Below, piece after piece: positions 23,178 through 34,998 of a DNA stretch of 64,000 nucleotides. The stretch is from contig NC_057379.1 in the NCBI RefSeq assembly GCF_016906535.1, positions 868,001-932,000 on the forward strand, written 5' to 3'. Position numbers and translations under genes: made by a program. A model generated the notes under the pieces. The model worked only from the letters and a program-made list of their open reading frames with translations. It ran no database searches and was not told the origin of the DNA. Numbering within the stretch: the stretch's first letter is position 1; each line of letters starts with the position of its first letter. The stretch comes from Rhizoctonia solani. Lineage: Eukaryota > Basidiomycota > Agaricomycetes > Cantharellales > Ceratobasidiaceae.

Positions 23178-24728
23178 CAAGCTCGGATTCTAAGCCATTG
23201 CAGATTGGGAAAGATATCCTCCAATGTAATTTTCAGCCCCCATGCACGAAACAGTACTTTTTCAATAACTTTCATATCACTCTTAGAATAAGTCTCAGTG
23301 TTGGTTTAGATTGGAAAGGTGTGCGATGCAGCAAAATCCGACAATATTGTGGGCAGGACATAGTCCAATAGTCGGGTAGACTGACTAATGACCCTAGACA
23401 CATACAATTCTTATCGAATTGAGAATCATTGCTTGTTTCTAGTAGTTTGTTTTTCGACTAGCTTCGTTGCTAAATTTATCACAACAATATGGCCAGCCTG
23501 AAACTGCTCTGTACAGGCCGCGAGAAACCCTTTCAGGTGAAGATATCTAACGTAAAGCGCGCAAGCAATACAATTTTGCGGTTGGCTAGAAAAAATTGAC
23601 ACGATAAGGACGCGAGTTCAAGGGCAGTTACATAAGATGACTACGGCTGCCAGCTCACAAGGCAGTCGGCCAGAACCAGGATGATCGCGTCATATAGTCA
23701 TGACCAACTTACATTATCACACAAAAGGCTATAGAGCGCATACATGCACGGCCTCCAGGAACGCCAGGTCCGAGTCCAGTCTATCACTGTGGCCAGTCCT
23801 TAACCACTCGAAGCCGATTCCGACCTTGAGATTAATCAGAGTCTGGAGACCATTGTGTCACTGACATGCCCAGTTTGGGGTGGATTGTCCATATGGGTCG
23901 ATGAAAAATTTTGCAAAAGGCGCGGTATCTACCTGAATGAACCAATCATGCCGGAAGGGCAAAGAGTGACCGGGGGGACTCTTTCCCCGCATTAATCTTC
24001 CTGCGTGGGGAGTCTGATGCGAGTTCGAGGCGCATATCGGTCTCGGGCGAATCATCCACACATATGTTAATGAGGGCGTAGATCGATTATGTGACACTCT
24101 CCCATCAGCAGGTAAGCTTGAACCAGCCGCCGGCACCCGCATTAGTTCGGCCCAAAGACTCGCCACTGCGCGGGAGTCGCGGATTTATCGAACACACTTT
24201 AATTAACAACCTGATCAATGGGGTCGCCTAACAGTGATCGTTATCTTGGTACGCCTAACGAATATTCAGGCACAGCCCCGTGTATGCTCCCTCGGGCTAT
24301 CTGCTTATTGACGCTCTGTGTGTTTGCGGTACCGGTAAAGCTGAATCCGTGATGTTTGATAGCGAAATAATTGACTCGGACTTTTCCGGTCTGGCCTCCC
24401 CCTCTCCCCGCTTGGTAGTTTTGGACACTCCTTTGAATCACAAGGAATATTGTCTACTTGCGGTCCGCATGGGCTCCGGTATGTCCTCCTGTGGAAGGTT
24501 CACCGCCCAACCGCCCACGTCTGACAAATCCATACAATCCATATGTCAGGTAGACTGGGCTCACGTTTGCGATATCTTCAAATCAGAACAGAGCCGGAAT
24601 AACCACTATATTCTCAGAGGGGTACATCTAGTCAACTAATTGATCATAGGATATGTCATGATCAGATACAATCCAGCAGAAATGGAGCACAAGCAAATGA
24701 GAAGAAACGGCACGAGATCCCAAGGCAT
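23178..24728. other. Intergenic region
   Basis: No supported gene. A plus-strand open frame at 24280-24639 lacks family similarity and codon support. The region has mixed composition without clear repeats. Confidence 0.45.
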
Positions 24729-26135
24729 TTAGATCCAGTAACCGCTGAGGCTACCCACAACCCTGGAGCGAATGACGCGCTTCTTCTCGACGGGAGCCAT
24801 GCGCTTGTAGAGGTCAGCAATGAGTTCCTCCTCAAGTTCACTTCAAGTTCCATCCATGTCAGCATTCAATTGTAATCGAGCTGATAAACTGGCTACTCAC
24901 GCGTCCTTGGCATCTTGGTCGGCGAATTGGTCAGCGGAAGAAACAGCACGCTTGTTAAGACCAGCAATGAGCTTCGCCTCAAGTTCGCTGTAGACATCGG
25001 GTTAAGCAAACTGAAACCGAGGGTAGGTAAGCATACAACTTACGCATCCTTAGCGTCCTCGTCAGAGAAATCCTCGGGCTTGGAGAGTGCGCGTTTGGAA
25101 GTATCGAGACGGTTCGGGTAAGAGCGGCCACCAAGGAGCTTCTTGAGTCCACCTCCAATTCCACCGCCTTGCTTGTTCTCGTCGGCAGCGCTGAGGTGAT
25201 GTTAGTAACAGAGTATATGCGCTCCTTTGATGTAGTTACTCACGCAGCAGTGTTGCCTCCAGTTGCAGCAGACTTGGTAGAGGGAGCAGCAGCGGCAGCA
25301 GCTTTGTTTCCACCCGCGGCGCCGGCATTGGCAGTAGTGAAAGCGGCGCAAGAACCGAAGGGTCCAGCAGGGGTAGCGTTGCGGCAACGAACGACGCAGG
25401 CATCCCCGTTCGGGCCACCGGCACATTGCATGTTACTGTACCATGTGATTAGTCGAACGTTCATACAATTTGGTGCAAAATCTTACGCTGGTACACGGAC
25501 GTTGAGAGGGAAGTCCTCGGCGGTCGCAGTAGAGAGACCAAGGAAAGCACCAGGAACGTTCTTGGTGACCGTAGCGGATTGCCAGGTAGCACCGCCGTCT
25601 CCGGACATGTCGCAGGTGTAAGGACTGTAATATTTTAGATGAGAAATGAACCATGGCAAATTGCTTTAATAAATATACTCACCCAGCACCGTCTTGGTTA
25701 ACTTGGTGAAGAGTCATTTGAATTTCACCGTCAGCGGTAGCCGATGGGAGACCGGCGGACGATGCAGCTAGATATAATATTAGATGACAGAAAACGACAC
25801 TATTTTAAGAACTTGCCTTCCATCTCTGCAGCCATGTCTAGAGCACCCTTTTCGGTGGTACGACCGCAAGGTCCGACCTTTCCAGAGTCGATTTCTCGGT
25901 CACGGATGATACTAGTATCTTGCTATTGGAGAATGCTATTGTTTAGAATAGACTTGGGTTGAATGGGTAAAATACCAACCTGGAATGGCTTCGCCTTGGT
26001 ACCATCACGAGGTGTGTTTGGGTCGATACCCATACCGGCTCCGGTGATGCCATTGGCACCATTGACCGCGGTGATAGTGCCGTGAGCAGCGACGAGCGAG
26101 GCGATGGCAGAAAGGTAGATGACGCGGGCCAACAT
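24729..26135 (-). CDS. Secreted GEgh16/MAS3-type protein with Kex2-delimited C-terminal repeats
   Basis: A signal peptide (MLARVIYLSAIASLVAAHG) precedes the GEgh16 domain. Its landmarks are GTITAVNGANGITGAGMG, TPRDGTKAKPFQ, DTSIIRDREIDSG, GPCGRT, MTLHQVNQDGAGPYTCDMSG, VTKNVPGAFLGLS and a Cys cluster QCAGGPNGDACVVRC. GEgh16 relatives include the Magnaporthe appressorium proteins GAS1/GAS2 and are tied to plant penetration. After an Ala-rich linker the tail contains TSKR, then two 29-residue modules. Module one runs from ALSKPEDFSDEDAKDA to LIAGLNKR, module two from AVSSADQFADQDAKDA to LIADLYKR. MAPVEKKR and a short end (stop at 24729-24731) follow. Eight exons; the last three share phase, with splice junctions falling at DAKDA/ELE in both modules, showing exon duplication. 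The intron after EME uses a GC donor (GCAAGT). No frame break. Dibasic KR sites after each module fit Kex2 processing in the Golgi. Confidence 0.85.
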
Positions 26136-26814
26136 TTTTGACTGATTGGGGATTGCAGTTTTAATAGAAAGGCAAAGAAAGTATTAGATCGAGGCACAGC
26201 CTGAAGGTTAAAAAGTGACTAGATGAATGCTTTTTGGACTAGCCTATAAAGTATAGGTTGTTAGTGATTGGTACATCAAGCAATGTAAAAAAGGAGCACG
26301 AACCAAAGAACAAATGTGTGAGCCTGCACAAGAAGGAGAAGTGGTAGACCAGCTGGGGATGGAGAATTGTCGTAGCCCACCCTCCTGTTTTATACTCGCA
26401 CATACCTCCGAGGCGTTCCACTTGGTTTCCTTCATCGATAACGAGACTGAGTACGAGTGCCCAACGGTAGCAGCGGCTGAGTAGGACAACAAAGTATTGC
26501 TCAGGAAGTTGGAGCGGGAGAAACGATTGTTTGTTTAGCGAACACAGCGGAAGGAGACGCGGGAGCAGTGGTCGCTATGCTATCCTAGCTATCAAATAAG
26601 CGCTGTGGGCGAGTCGAAGTCTTCCCTATATGTTGCCGCACAAACTCACGAATGGATCGCAACTGATCAGCATGATGCACCTCGGTTTCAAAGTATCCAT
26701 AGGGAGGAATTATTCGGGGCACTGCAAGTGGAAACTGTAATTGGCCTAATTGCCAATCGGAAGGTAAACGCGGATCATTTTGCGTCACACTGGCTTCGGT
26801 CGACGACGACAACA
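26136..26814. promoter_or_regulatory. Divergent promoter region between GEgh16 and SWC5 genes
   Basis: About 680 bases without a supported gene separate the two start codons; it must hold both promoters. I see no strong known motif. Confidence 0.4.
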
Positions 26815-27833
26815 ATGTCTAAACTTCCAACTCTCAGCTCTGTGATTCTTGACTCGGATGAGGATGACGACGACTATGTTCCGGGAGAACAAGGTTGGCA
26901 ACCTCATATATAGTGTTGCTCCTTTTTGTTTTCTAAACTCACAATTGCAACACCAGATTCTGACTCGGATAGCGAGACTGGGAGAGAGGCCAAGAAACCG
27001 CGTACAGAGGAAGCTCTAGATACAAAAAATAATAAACTACTTCCGGACGACGCGTAAGCCCAGCATCTAGGCGTGGACCGTGTGGGAATCATATTTTGCT
27101 GAGCAGGTCGCCACTGGTATCTGTCTAACATAGGGCCCGCGATGCACTTTGGAGCTCATTCTTGGAATCAACTCGAGCTGAACCTGTCGGCTCAAACATT
27201 TCAACTCCCAAATTCGAAGCGAAGATGGTTACCATTGAGAAGAAATACCGATTCGCGGGAGAAGATGTAATGTAAGTTCGTGATTGACGAGTCCCTTGCC
27301 AAATATGTAACATCTCATTTAGAGAAAAGGTGGTCGTTGCTGAAGACGCTCCAGAGGCACAGGAGTGGTGTAAGCACCAAGCCACGGACGACCGAGGCGC
27401 GAGTTCAACAACTACGCCTGATATCTCAACTCCGGGTTCTAGGAATTTAACCCCTAGTACCAGTCCTCTTCCCCTAGTGGAGATGAAAGATTCGAAAATG
27501 GAAATACCATCGTCAGCCAAACCTAAACCCCCTACGAAGCCTCGGAAGTCACTTTCTGGCCTGGCGGCCGCGGCAAAATCGAAGAAACTAACAACTCTGG
27601 ACAAATCTCGCTTGGACTGGCAGTCTCATCTGGCGTCAGCTACCCAGGAGGTAAGTTCTGAAACAAATCCATCTGATCCAGTGAATGAATTATCTCTATC
27701 GTAGGAAAGAGACGAACTCGAACGGAACCGAAAAGCAGGAGGTGCAGGATACCTCGAAAAGGTAGATTTTCTTGCAAGGGTAGACCAACGAAAAGACGGC
27801 GTGTTTGAAGATAGCAAGCGCAAGCGACGCTGA
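26815..27833 (+). CDS. SWC5: SWC5 homologue (BCNT-C domain), SWR1 chromatin-remodelling subunit
   Basis: The product begins MSKLPTLSSVILDSDEDDDDY, the very acidic N-terminus expected of Swc5, which contacts histones. After short exons (ESTRAEPVG, VTIEKKYRFAGEDV) and a Ser/Thr/Pro linker, the C-terminus has the BCNT signature. It reads KKLTTLDKSRLDWQSHL, then ERDELERNRKAGGAGYLEK and VDFLARVDQRKDGVFE, ending in a basic SKRKRR at 27831-27833. Swc5 is needed for the SWR1 complex to exchange H2A for H2A.Z. About five exons. The start lies in a divergent arrangement with the GEgh16 gene; there is no sign that the two are functionally linked. Length and motif order agree with the family. Confidence 0.87.
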
Positions 27834-30800
27834 ATGTCGTTGATTCACACGGTACGCCCGTGTGATCCAATGTAGCATATCCACTTGTTCCTTGTGTTTA
27901 ACCTGTTCGCTATGTTGATCGATCAACCGTATATCATTTAACTCATAATATTATAAGTTCCATTTACCAACGAGGCGAGCCTTAGGGAGCTGAATATGAT
28001 TGGGTGGATAGCCTACACCACTCTGACTGACGAGCGGTATGTCTTCGATGTGTTTGATAATCCACTTATATAACCTACTGGCGTGTAATTCGATGTGTTC
28101 TACTGGTATTACTAGGTTTCCACCGGGCTTAACCCCGACAGAACCGAGGGTTACCTACCAGCTTCGATCAACAGGCCTGAATTCGGCTTTTTTGGGTAGA
28201 CAAGTCGGAATTAATTCGTGTCTCGGAAGACAACGCAAAGTAACTTGACTATACATGTGGTTCACTTTACCTCCAATGGTGTGCTTGTGCCTTCGAATTG
28301 CCTATTTGGAGATTCGGAGCATTGTTTTCATCGGCGCGCTGCAGGTGGTTGTATGCGAGACATACAAAACCCAAGATCCTTGTGCTTGACGCTCGTGATT
28401 GAAAAACATGCTCGCGTGATTCAACTGGACAACCCTGTGACCAACTCGGCCGCCCGGCATTCCTACTGTTAGACTTGGCTAATCCGGTACGTGAGTTTTA
28501 GGTTCAACTTGCTTTGTAACTTACTGTATGCCCCGTGCAGTAATCCTATACTACCCTGTAACTCATTCGAACTTTTACTACGATCAACGGAGGTTAGTCT
28601 CTCTGTACATTGCTACTCTCTTCAGCAGCTTGGCAGGCTGCGCAGTGATCCACAATCCGCAGCAACAGAGACGATTTCGCTGTTAATCGGGTTTATCACA
28701 CAATCCAATGGAGCTTACTGAAATAGACAAGCCGGTTTGCGTGCCTGTATGGTCTCTTGTGGCCCCTGTCTCAAAGCCCTCAGCGCCCATGCGCTGCGGT
28801 GCACTCCTTGTTGACCATACTTACCACTCGCCATCATAGCCCATAAACGTCCATTCGACACCAATCCAGTGTTACAGAGTGTAGGTGTACGTGGGTCAGG
28901 TGGGCTTCTTATCTCACAACCGACACGTTTTCTAGGCTAATTCGAACCAGCCGTAAAGGCATGTGACGCTCCGACGGTTGAATTGCGTTGTTAGTTATCA
29001 AATATTTCGATATGCTCAGCGCTCGGTCAATAGCTTATAGATAGCTGATTGACTGCGCGAATCCGGTCCCCCTTTGACCCTCCCAGAATCTCTGCCACCA
29101 CGTCCTGCATATTAAACCTCCGCTTTGTTTTAGTATATGCGGTATCGAGTGCATCCAGGCTGAAACGTGAGTCTGCATACATTGTTCTGACGGATTAGGA
29201 ATCTGACTCACCCATATTTCACTTGTCACCATAAACTGGCCCGGACCGAACAGATTCTTTCTTCTCATAAATGAGATTATGATGTCACTCAAAGCAGACC
29301 ATGGATATAAGTTGTATGAGGCGCTAATCGTATTTTCAGTCGATCTTTCCCACCCCTGCCTATCGTTATTCTGCGCTCTCTCATACTGCTGACAGTTGAA
29401 GGCGCTCGATCAGACACGACCACGGACCCGACATGGTTATTCCCTGGAATTTACCCCATACACCGTTTATCACCTTCCGCGGACGAAGCCTGCCTTGATT
29501 TATCGAATCGGAGAGATCTACTGTGTTTGCAGCTAGCGTAAGTTGGAATATCATTACACTTGTCGTCGTTTGATGGTTGATCTGGATCGATATATTCTTG
29601 ACACTTTTCGTTGACTTATTTCGACTCGTCTCTACGCAGAATGCGAAGCTGGAAATCACGGTCGATCTCAAACCCTGCTGGCACCACCATTGCAGGTCGT
29701 TTGATCTTTTTGCCCCACCCCTTGATTCTGGGGTGCTCCAGGTTTCTGATGTCGTTCGAACCCCCGGGGTTGGTGAGCGAGGCCGTTGTCGAACGTTCTG
29801 TGACCATTAGGAAGAGTATATCGGATCCTATCACTTCACAATATCCTTATGGAGGACCGAGACAGTCAAGTGCGCTGACAAACGGTGCTGGGCTGAAAAC
29901 GTGCCGACAAAGGCCCACCCATCGCGAGGACACCTCACCAGAAAAGCGCCCACACTCGGCTCACCCCACTAAAATCTTCAAGTGTACTAGGACCCCGCGT
30001 TTGATGTGTTCGGGCATGCATGTGCCTTGAAGAATCGTCGATCATCACCCCACTACCCCACCTCATTTCAGACTCTACATCCCATCTCAGGAATTTGTGG
30101 ATGATGTTTGACTGTGGCCTCATATATTCTTTTGTCTTCACTCACTTATGGCACCCATCTTTTCGCTAGAAGATGACGTCTGGAGACCGCCTGTCTTATT
30201 TGTTCAAGCCGGAATGATTTTCCGACCTTGCCTCAGATCCTAGACATGCTTCCAGTTCTCTCATTTCTCTGGCCGTCGGAACGGGACTTTTCTGTGCGCT
30301 TGAGGCTTATTTAGGTATGATATCGAAGGCCTGTGGTTACCTCGGCAACGGGCGAGCATACGCTACACCGGCAAGGTCCGACGATGAACCATCAATCATC
30401 CCATGGAGAAACATCCGAGCGCTCAGAGCGATGAAGTGGGCTTGCCAACGCATCCAATTACTGGACTCCTAACTTGATATGCATGCTTATTCCACCTTCG
30501 CGCGATTAATGCCAGGTCTTACGGAATTGTCCGGGTTGCGGGGGTTCAGACGGTGAATATTACCTTTTCGGTAATATTTCACCTGCGCTTCGAGGTTGCA
30601 TACACGTTATTAATTTTGTGTTCCTAGGGATCCCAGGTCCCCTCCCGCACGTCATCGTGGTATGTCAAGTTACCCCTTGACAGGGATTAGGCTGCAAATT
30701 AAATTTCATATGTTCGTCCTCTTTTTGTCTTGATCTGAGTATCAACAGGTAAGCCTTTGTCACGATTCCTTCTTGCCGAAAGAAGTGATCTCCCGGGCAA

Positions 30801-33800
30801 AAAAAGGATTTGCTGGCATACAGGCCTGAATGGTACATCGGGTTTTTCGTAGAGCATGGAAGCTCAGGGGTAGGTATCTTGTATGTGAAGGCTCCAGTAA
30901 TTTTGACTCATACTCGACTAGGGACAGAATGCATCGAAGCGCCATAGGACCGTCTCGGACCTTGAAGTCTCCCAGATATTCTCGTTATGTCGGACCGCAT
31001 AAACGACTTGCCAAGACGCATATCAGGTTATCCGCATAGCGAGAGTACCCGAGAGTATGGACTTAGATCCTCTACAATCGTCATAGCATGTGCCCACACG
31101 TGTGGAAGCACAATCCCCCGCGATACGAGAATAGTGGGAAACGTGAGATTCAATCTACGATCTACACCATACCTACAGGGCCCCGGGGACTCACTTTGAT
31201 AGATATTTTTCTCGCCCTGGGACTTCTGTGTTGCAGCAACCGGCAACAGGCCCGGCACCGCGACCCGGACCTAAACATCCAAAGACTTGATTGATATGCT
31301 TTTTCTCACTTGGACGAATTAGCATGCTCCGATCTGGACGAGGAAACATTGACTAACCTACCGCGGGAATATTCGGATTTACGTCTAGAAGTTGCCAGAC
31401 GTTGGTCAAACACGAAGATTTGGGTTGAGCAAATCGAACAAATCCAAAAGAAGGTCGCATATAGCTCATTTGGTTGGAACCCCTTGTCCGGGCCGGAGAA
31501 CGACCAACCCTAGCATGCATTACATCCAAACAGGTAGTGGGAAATGACTCGGAAGGGAGAGTGGTGTCTAAACAGTTCAGGAGCAAGCTACCGAACGTCT
31601 CATTTGGCTCGGATCAGAGCCCGCCTTGCGCACGGCGCGCTCTGGAGCTGTCAAATCCGGCAATCACACTATGTATATTATACCAATGCTGAGCCCATTC
31701 TGCTGCACACGCTGTTGGACATCGCGACTCGTTTCCCTGGAATTCTCTCCGAACAATGATACGAGCAGCTAAGGATCCGCATCACCCGTTGCGCTTACAT
31801 TTGGAACCAAATCTCTCGCATATTGACTGATCTAAAACATTAGCGAGCTTGATATTTGCTCATGGCCGTACAGACATGGCAAGGCGGACCAACGAGTTGC
31901 CTTGCGTTTCCCAAAGAGCCGAGAGATGTGGAACTCGAGCCTCCGAATTCTTCCCGCCGCCGACATATCTAAATCCAGAGTATATCCGCGAGCCATTCCA
32001 TGTGGGTCTGAGTGTGCCGAAGCAGGGCCGAGGGAGTAAGCGGGACCAGTCTTCGCCCCAATCGTCTTGCCTCCCTCTCCCTCTCTTGTTTGGAAATTAC
32101 AGGTTGAAATGAGAGGGTGTTATTATCATAAATGGTGCGTTTCTAGATCTTTTTTTGTTCAAGTTGGGCCGCAGACCATCAGAATCAAGTATTGAGATTG
32201 AATAGGAGTTGTGTGTTCGATCTTGATGGATGGGGTGGAGGTGGGCAAGATGAATTACCGTTTTTCAACTGTACCGTTGCTCGTCGTCATAGTCGTCTCT
32301 TATTCCCCTTGGAGGTAATTCTAATATATTTTGACGGTTTGATTCATTTCGCACGTGGGGGTGTACCACTATCGGTCACCATTTGCATGCTTAGGCTAAA
32401 CGAACAACAAGGGTCGATAAATTTTGTGTGTACAAATCAATGTATGCGCTGGGCAATCTCCGTGTTCGTGGCCGTTTTGAGGCACTCGGCGAACCCACTT
32501 CTCGCATCTGGACCAGCTCTTGGTTTGGGTTTGTGTTCTCGCGGGACCCCGTGTGCACCGGTTGCCGTATGCATCTCGCGATGGATGCTTTCTTTTTTTC
32601 TTATGTATGGGAGATCTTCTTCAAGATGCGATAGGTTCGTGTGGTGCTGGCTATTGTTGATGTAAGCCAAACGGGCCCCGCCCTCCCCACCAGCTCCATA
32701 CAGTCTAATATATACAACCTTGTTCGTTTATTCGTTCTGTCGTAGATATGCATGTCCAGCCCTAGCTCTCACTCGCCCAGCCCTGCAAATTCCAGCGACC
32801 GACCGGTAGTTAAACCTAATACAGTAAAGTTTGCTGTTTCTCGTATTCGAACACTAATCGCTGCTTTCTTGATTCCAGCCTTCTGACTTCTTTACGCATA
32901 GAGACACGCACACACCCAGTGTATTATATTAGCTTTTCGAGTGAATCGTTAGAATCGTTGATCGTTTTATAATTATCCGCGGGTTAGGGATTACTTGCTT
33001 ACCAGTTTCTCGTGATTCTCGATTGAACCAGGGGGGAGAAAGAAAGAAAGAAAAAAATCCCACAAGCTGTCTTCCCTCTTGCGGACCTGGAGGTTCTGAT
33101 GGGTGATAGGATACAAACTATGATGATGCACCTGAACGCCAAACCACAGCTGGGCACCCCCCACCTGACTGGACAAGTGGAGTCTGCCAAGGAATACACA
33201 TATAGTGGGCTTGAGATAGTCGCTCCTTGGAACGCGCGCGCGAGTGCCCGGCGAACAAACTCTATAGCTGTTTAAGCGATATGCGATAGAGTCTGGTCTC
33301 ATAATAATATAAATAAAACACAACCATTCCGAAACTCCCCGCATCACGCTTGGAGGTGTCCAATTAGCGTTGTTGTCCTATCGCTAATTCCAACTGCCAA
33401 GAGATCATGTCCCGTCAACTCTCTATGTGTGAGAGAGTGAGAGAGAGGGAGGGAGGATCTACGTGAGCTTGAACGAATTAAGCATGGCTAGGTTTATTAT
33501 GTGAGCCACACGATCTCCTTGTACCCCACCACGCCGAACCTATCCAGGGCCCGCGCGCTAAATTTAAAGGTTAATTTCGAGGTGTTGCGCGGGGACGGGG
33601 AGAGGAGCCCTAGCTATAGGGAGGTAAGGCGGGCGCGAATGTTTTAGGCACGACCCGCATGGCCTAGACTGTTTTTTCGCACCTGGTGGCACACCCCCTC
33701 GTAGTCAACCCAATATTACTAGTGTCGTTTCGCGCGATACTACTAACCGATATTGTATATTGTATACTGTATATTGTACATTGTTTTCGTCAGCCAGGTT

Positions 33801-34998
33801 ACGCACACACCCATCCCCAATAAACCCGCGGCCGAACCCCCACGTATCGGCCATTTTTTGAAAAGCCATCTAGACCCACAGTTACTGCGGGGTACAACTG
33901 TGCGGGTATGGGGTGGGCATGCCAAATGGCTTCGAAACGAGGCTGCTAAGTGTCTCTGTAGGGAATACACATGTTCAAGTGTGTCATGCTGTACCGACTA
34001 TTAATTGGATTTCAAGTAAAACATAATGAAATAGCAATGGAAATTGTCTTCCCCCCCTTCTCTCTCCTCTATACTAAAAGTGGAGTCCTATATGACACGG
34101 GCACGAATATGAAATCTGTTCGCTGCTGCCTCGTTGGGACAACGACAATATCATTGACAATGGCAAAATGACAATGACACATACACACACACATAAGCAC
34201 AATCGTCAGACAAAGCGTGAGCGCATACATTCGGGAAAATCGAACAGCAGGAGGGGGAAAAACGATATTGCGAAGAGTGTTTAGCTTCATGTAAGAATTG
34301 GCTTCTTGAGGGGATAGAGAGGGGAGGGGGAGGGGCGAGGGTGCACATCGGGGTCGGGGTTTTTCGACGTTTTGATGGGTTTCTTTTTTGGGATTGGTTG
34401 AGATGCGCGGGGCGGGGATCGGCATGGGGTTGGCTTGGTATAGTGAGCTTGAAAGTGTCTTGCGAGTGAGCTGGTTTGGAGCGTGTACTGGTAAGAGTCA
34501 CCGGGCCGAAGAGAGAACAGAAAGGGAAGGGAGGGGATGGAGAGTAAAGAGGAGGAGAGAGGGGGAAAGGAGGGCGGTCGCACGGTCATAATTGGGAAGA
34601 CGCTTCGGTTGCGCGCGGTCGCATTTTGGGAAACAGGCAATCTGGTATGGTTATTCCGAATGCAGAAGAACGTGATGAAATTGAGTTGTGGGAACCGTAT
34701 CGGGTAGGTCATCCAGCAGGGGGTGCTGTGCTGTGGGTGGTGCTCCTAGTGCGAGCGGGGAGTGGGGTGTGCCAGCAACACATCTCGGGGATGGGGGTAA
34801 AGGTGACCAAGACAAGGAGTAGGCGGGGCAGGAACAGACAGCGGGGGAGAACGAGTACATGCGCGACAATCGGGGTGGGCCCCATGGGGACTGAGAGTCT
34901 CTGGGGTCCCGGCCCAGAAACCCGGAGTGTATGGCATTATTTGGCGACGGGCCGAGGTCCGTCTGCACTCGACAACGATAGGATAAGGTGATTTAGAG
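27834..34998. other. Long region without a recognisable gene (about 7.2 kb)
   Basis: Many short open frames on both strands, none with a family motif, coherent exon series or long continuous reading. The least unlikely coding bits are a plus-strand stretch at 31307-31513 (DLDEETLTNLPREYSDLR) and a 157-residue frame at 32192-32665, both unsupported. Simple sequence includes a GA-rich tract at about 33427-33460, an alternating TAT/TGTA tract at 33750-33783 and CA repeats near 34180. From about 34200 to 34620 the plus strand is strongly purine-rich (G/A), probably promoter or leader of the bHLH gene. The remainder may be decayed mobile DNA, but I see no terminal repeats or transposase. Confidence 0.4.

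Noticed and set aside
32192..32665. 157-residue plus-strand open frame
   Set aside because: No family motif, odd Cys/Trp/Arg-rich composition and no supporting splice or promoter context.
33750..33783. TGTATATTGTATAC-type tract as a possible origin or CRISPR-like array
   Set aside because: It is simple TA/TG-rich repeat without spacers; CRISPR arrays are not expected in a fungal nuclear genome.
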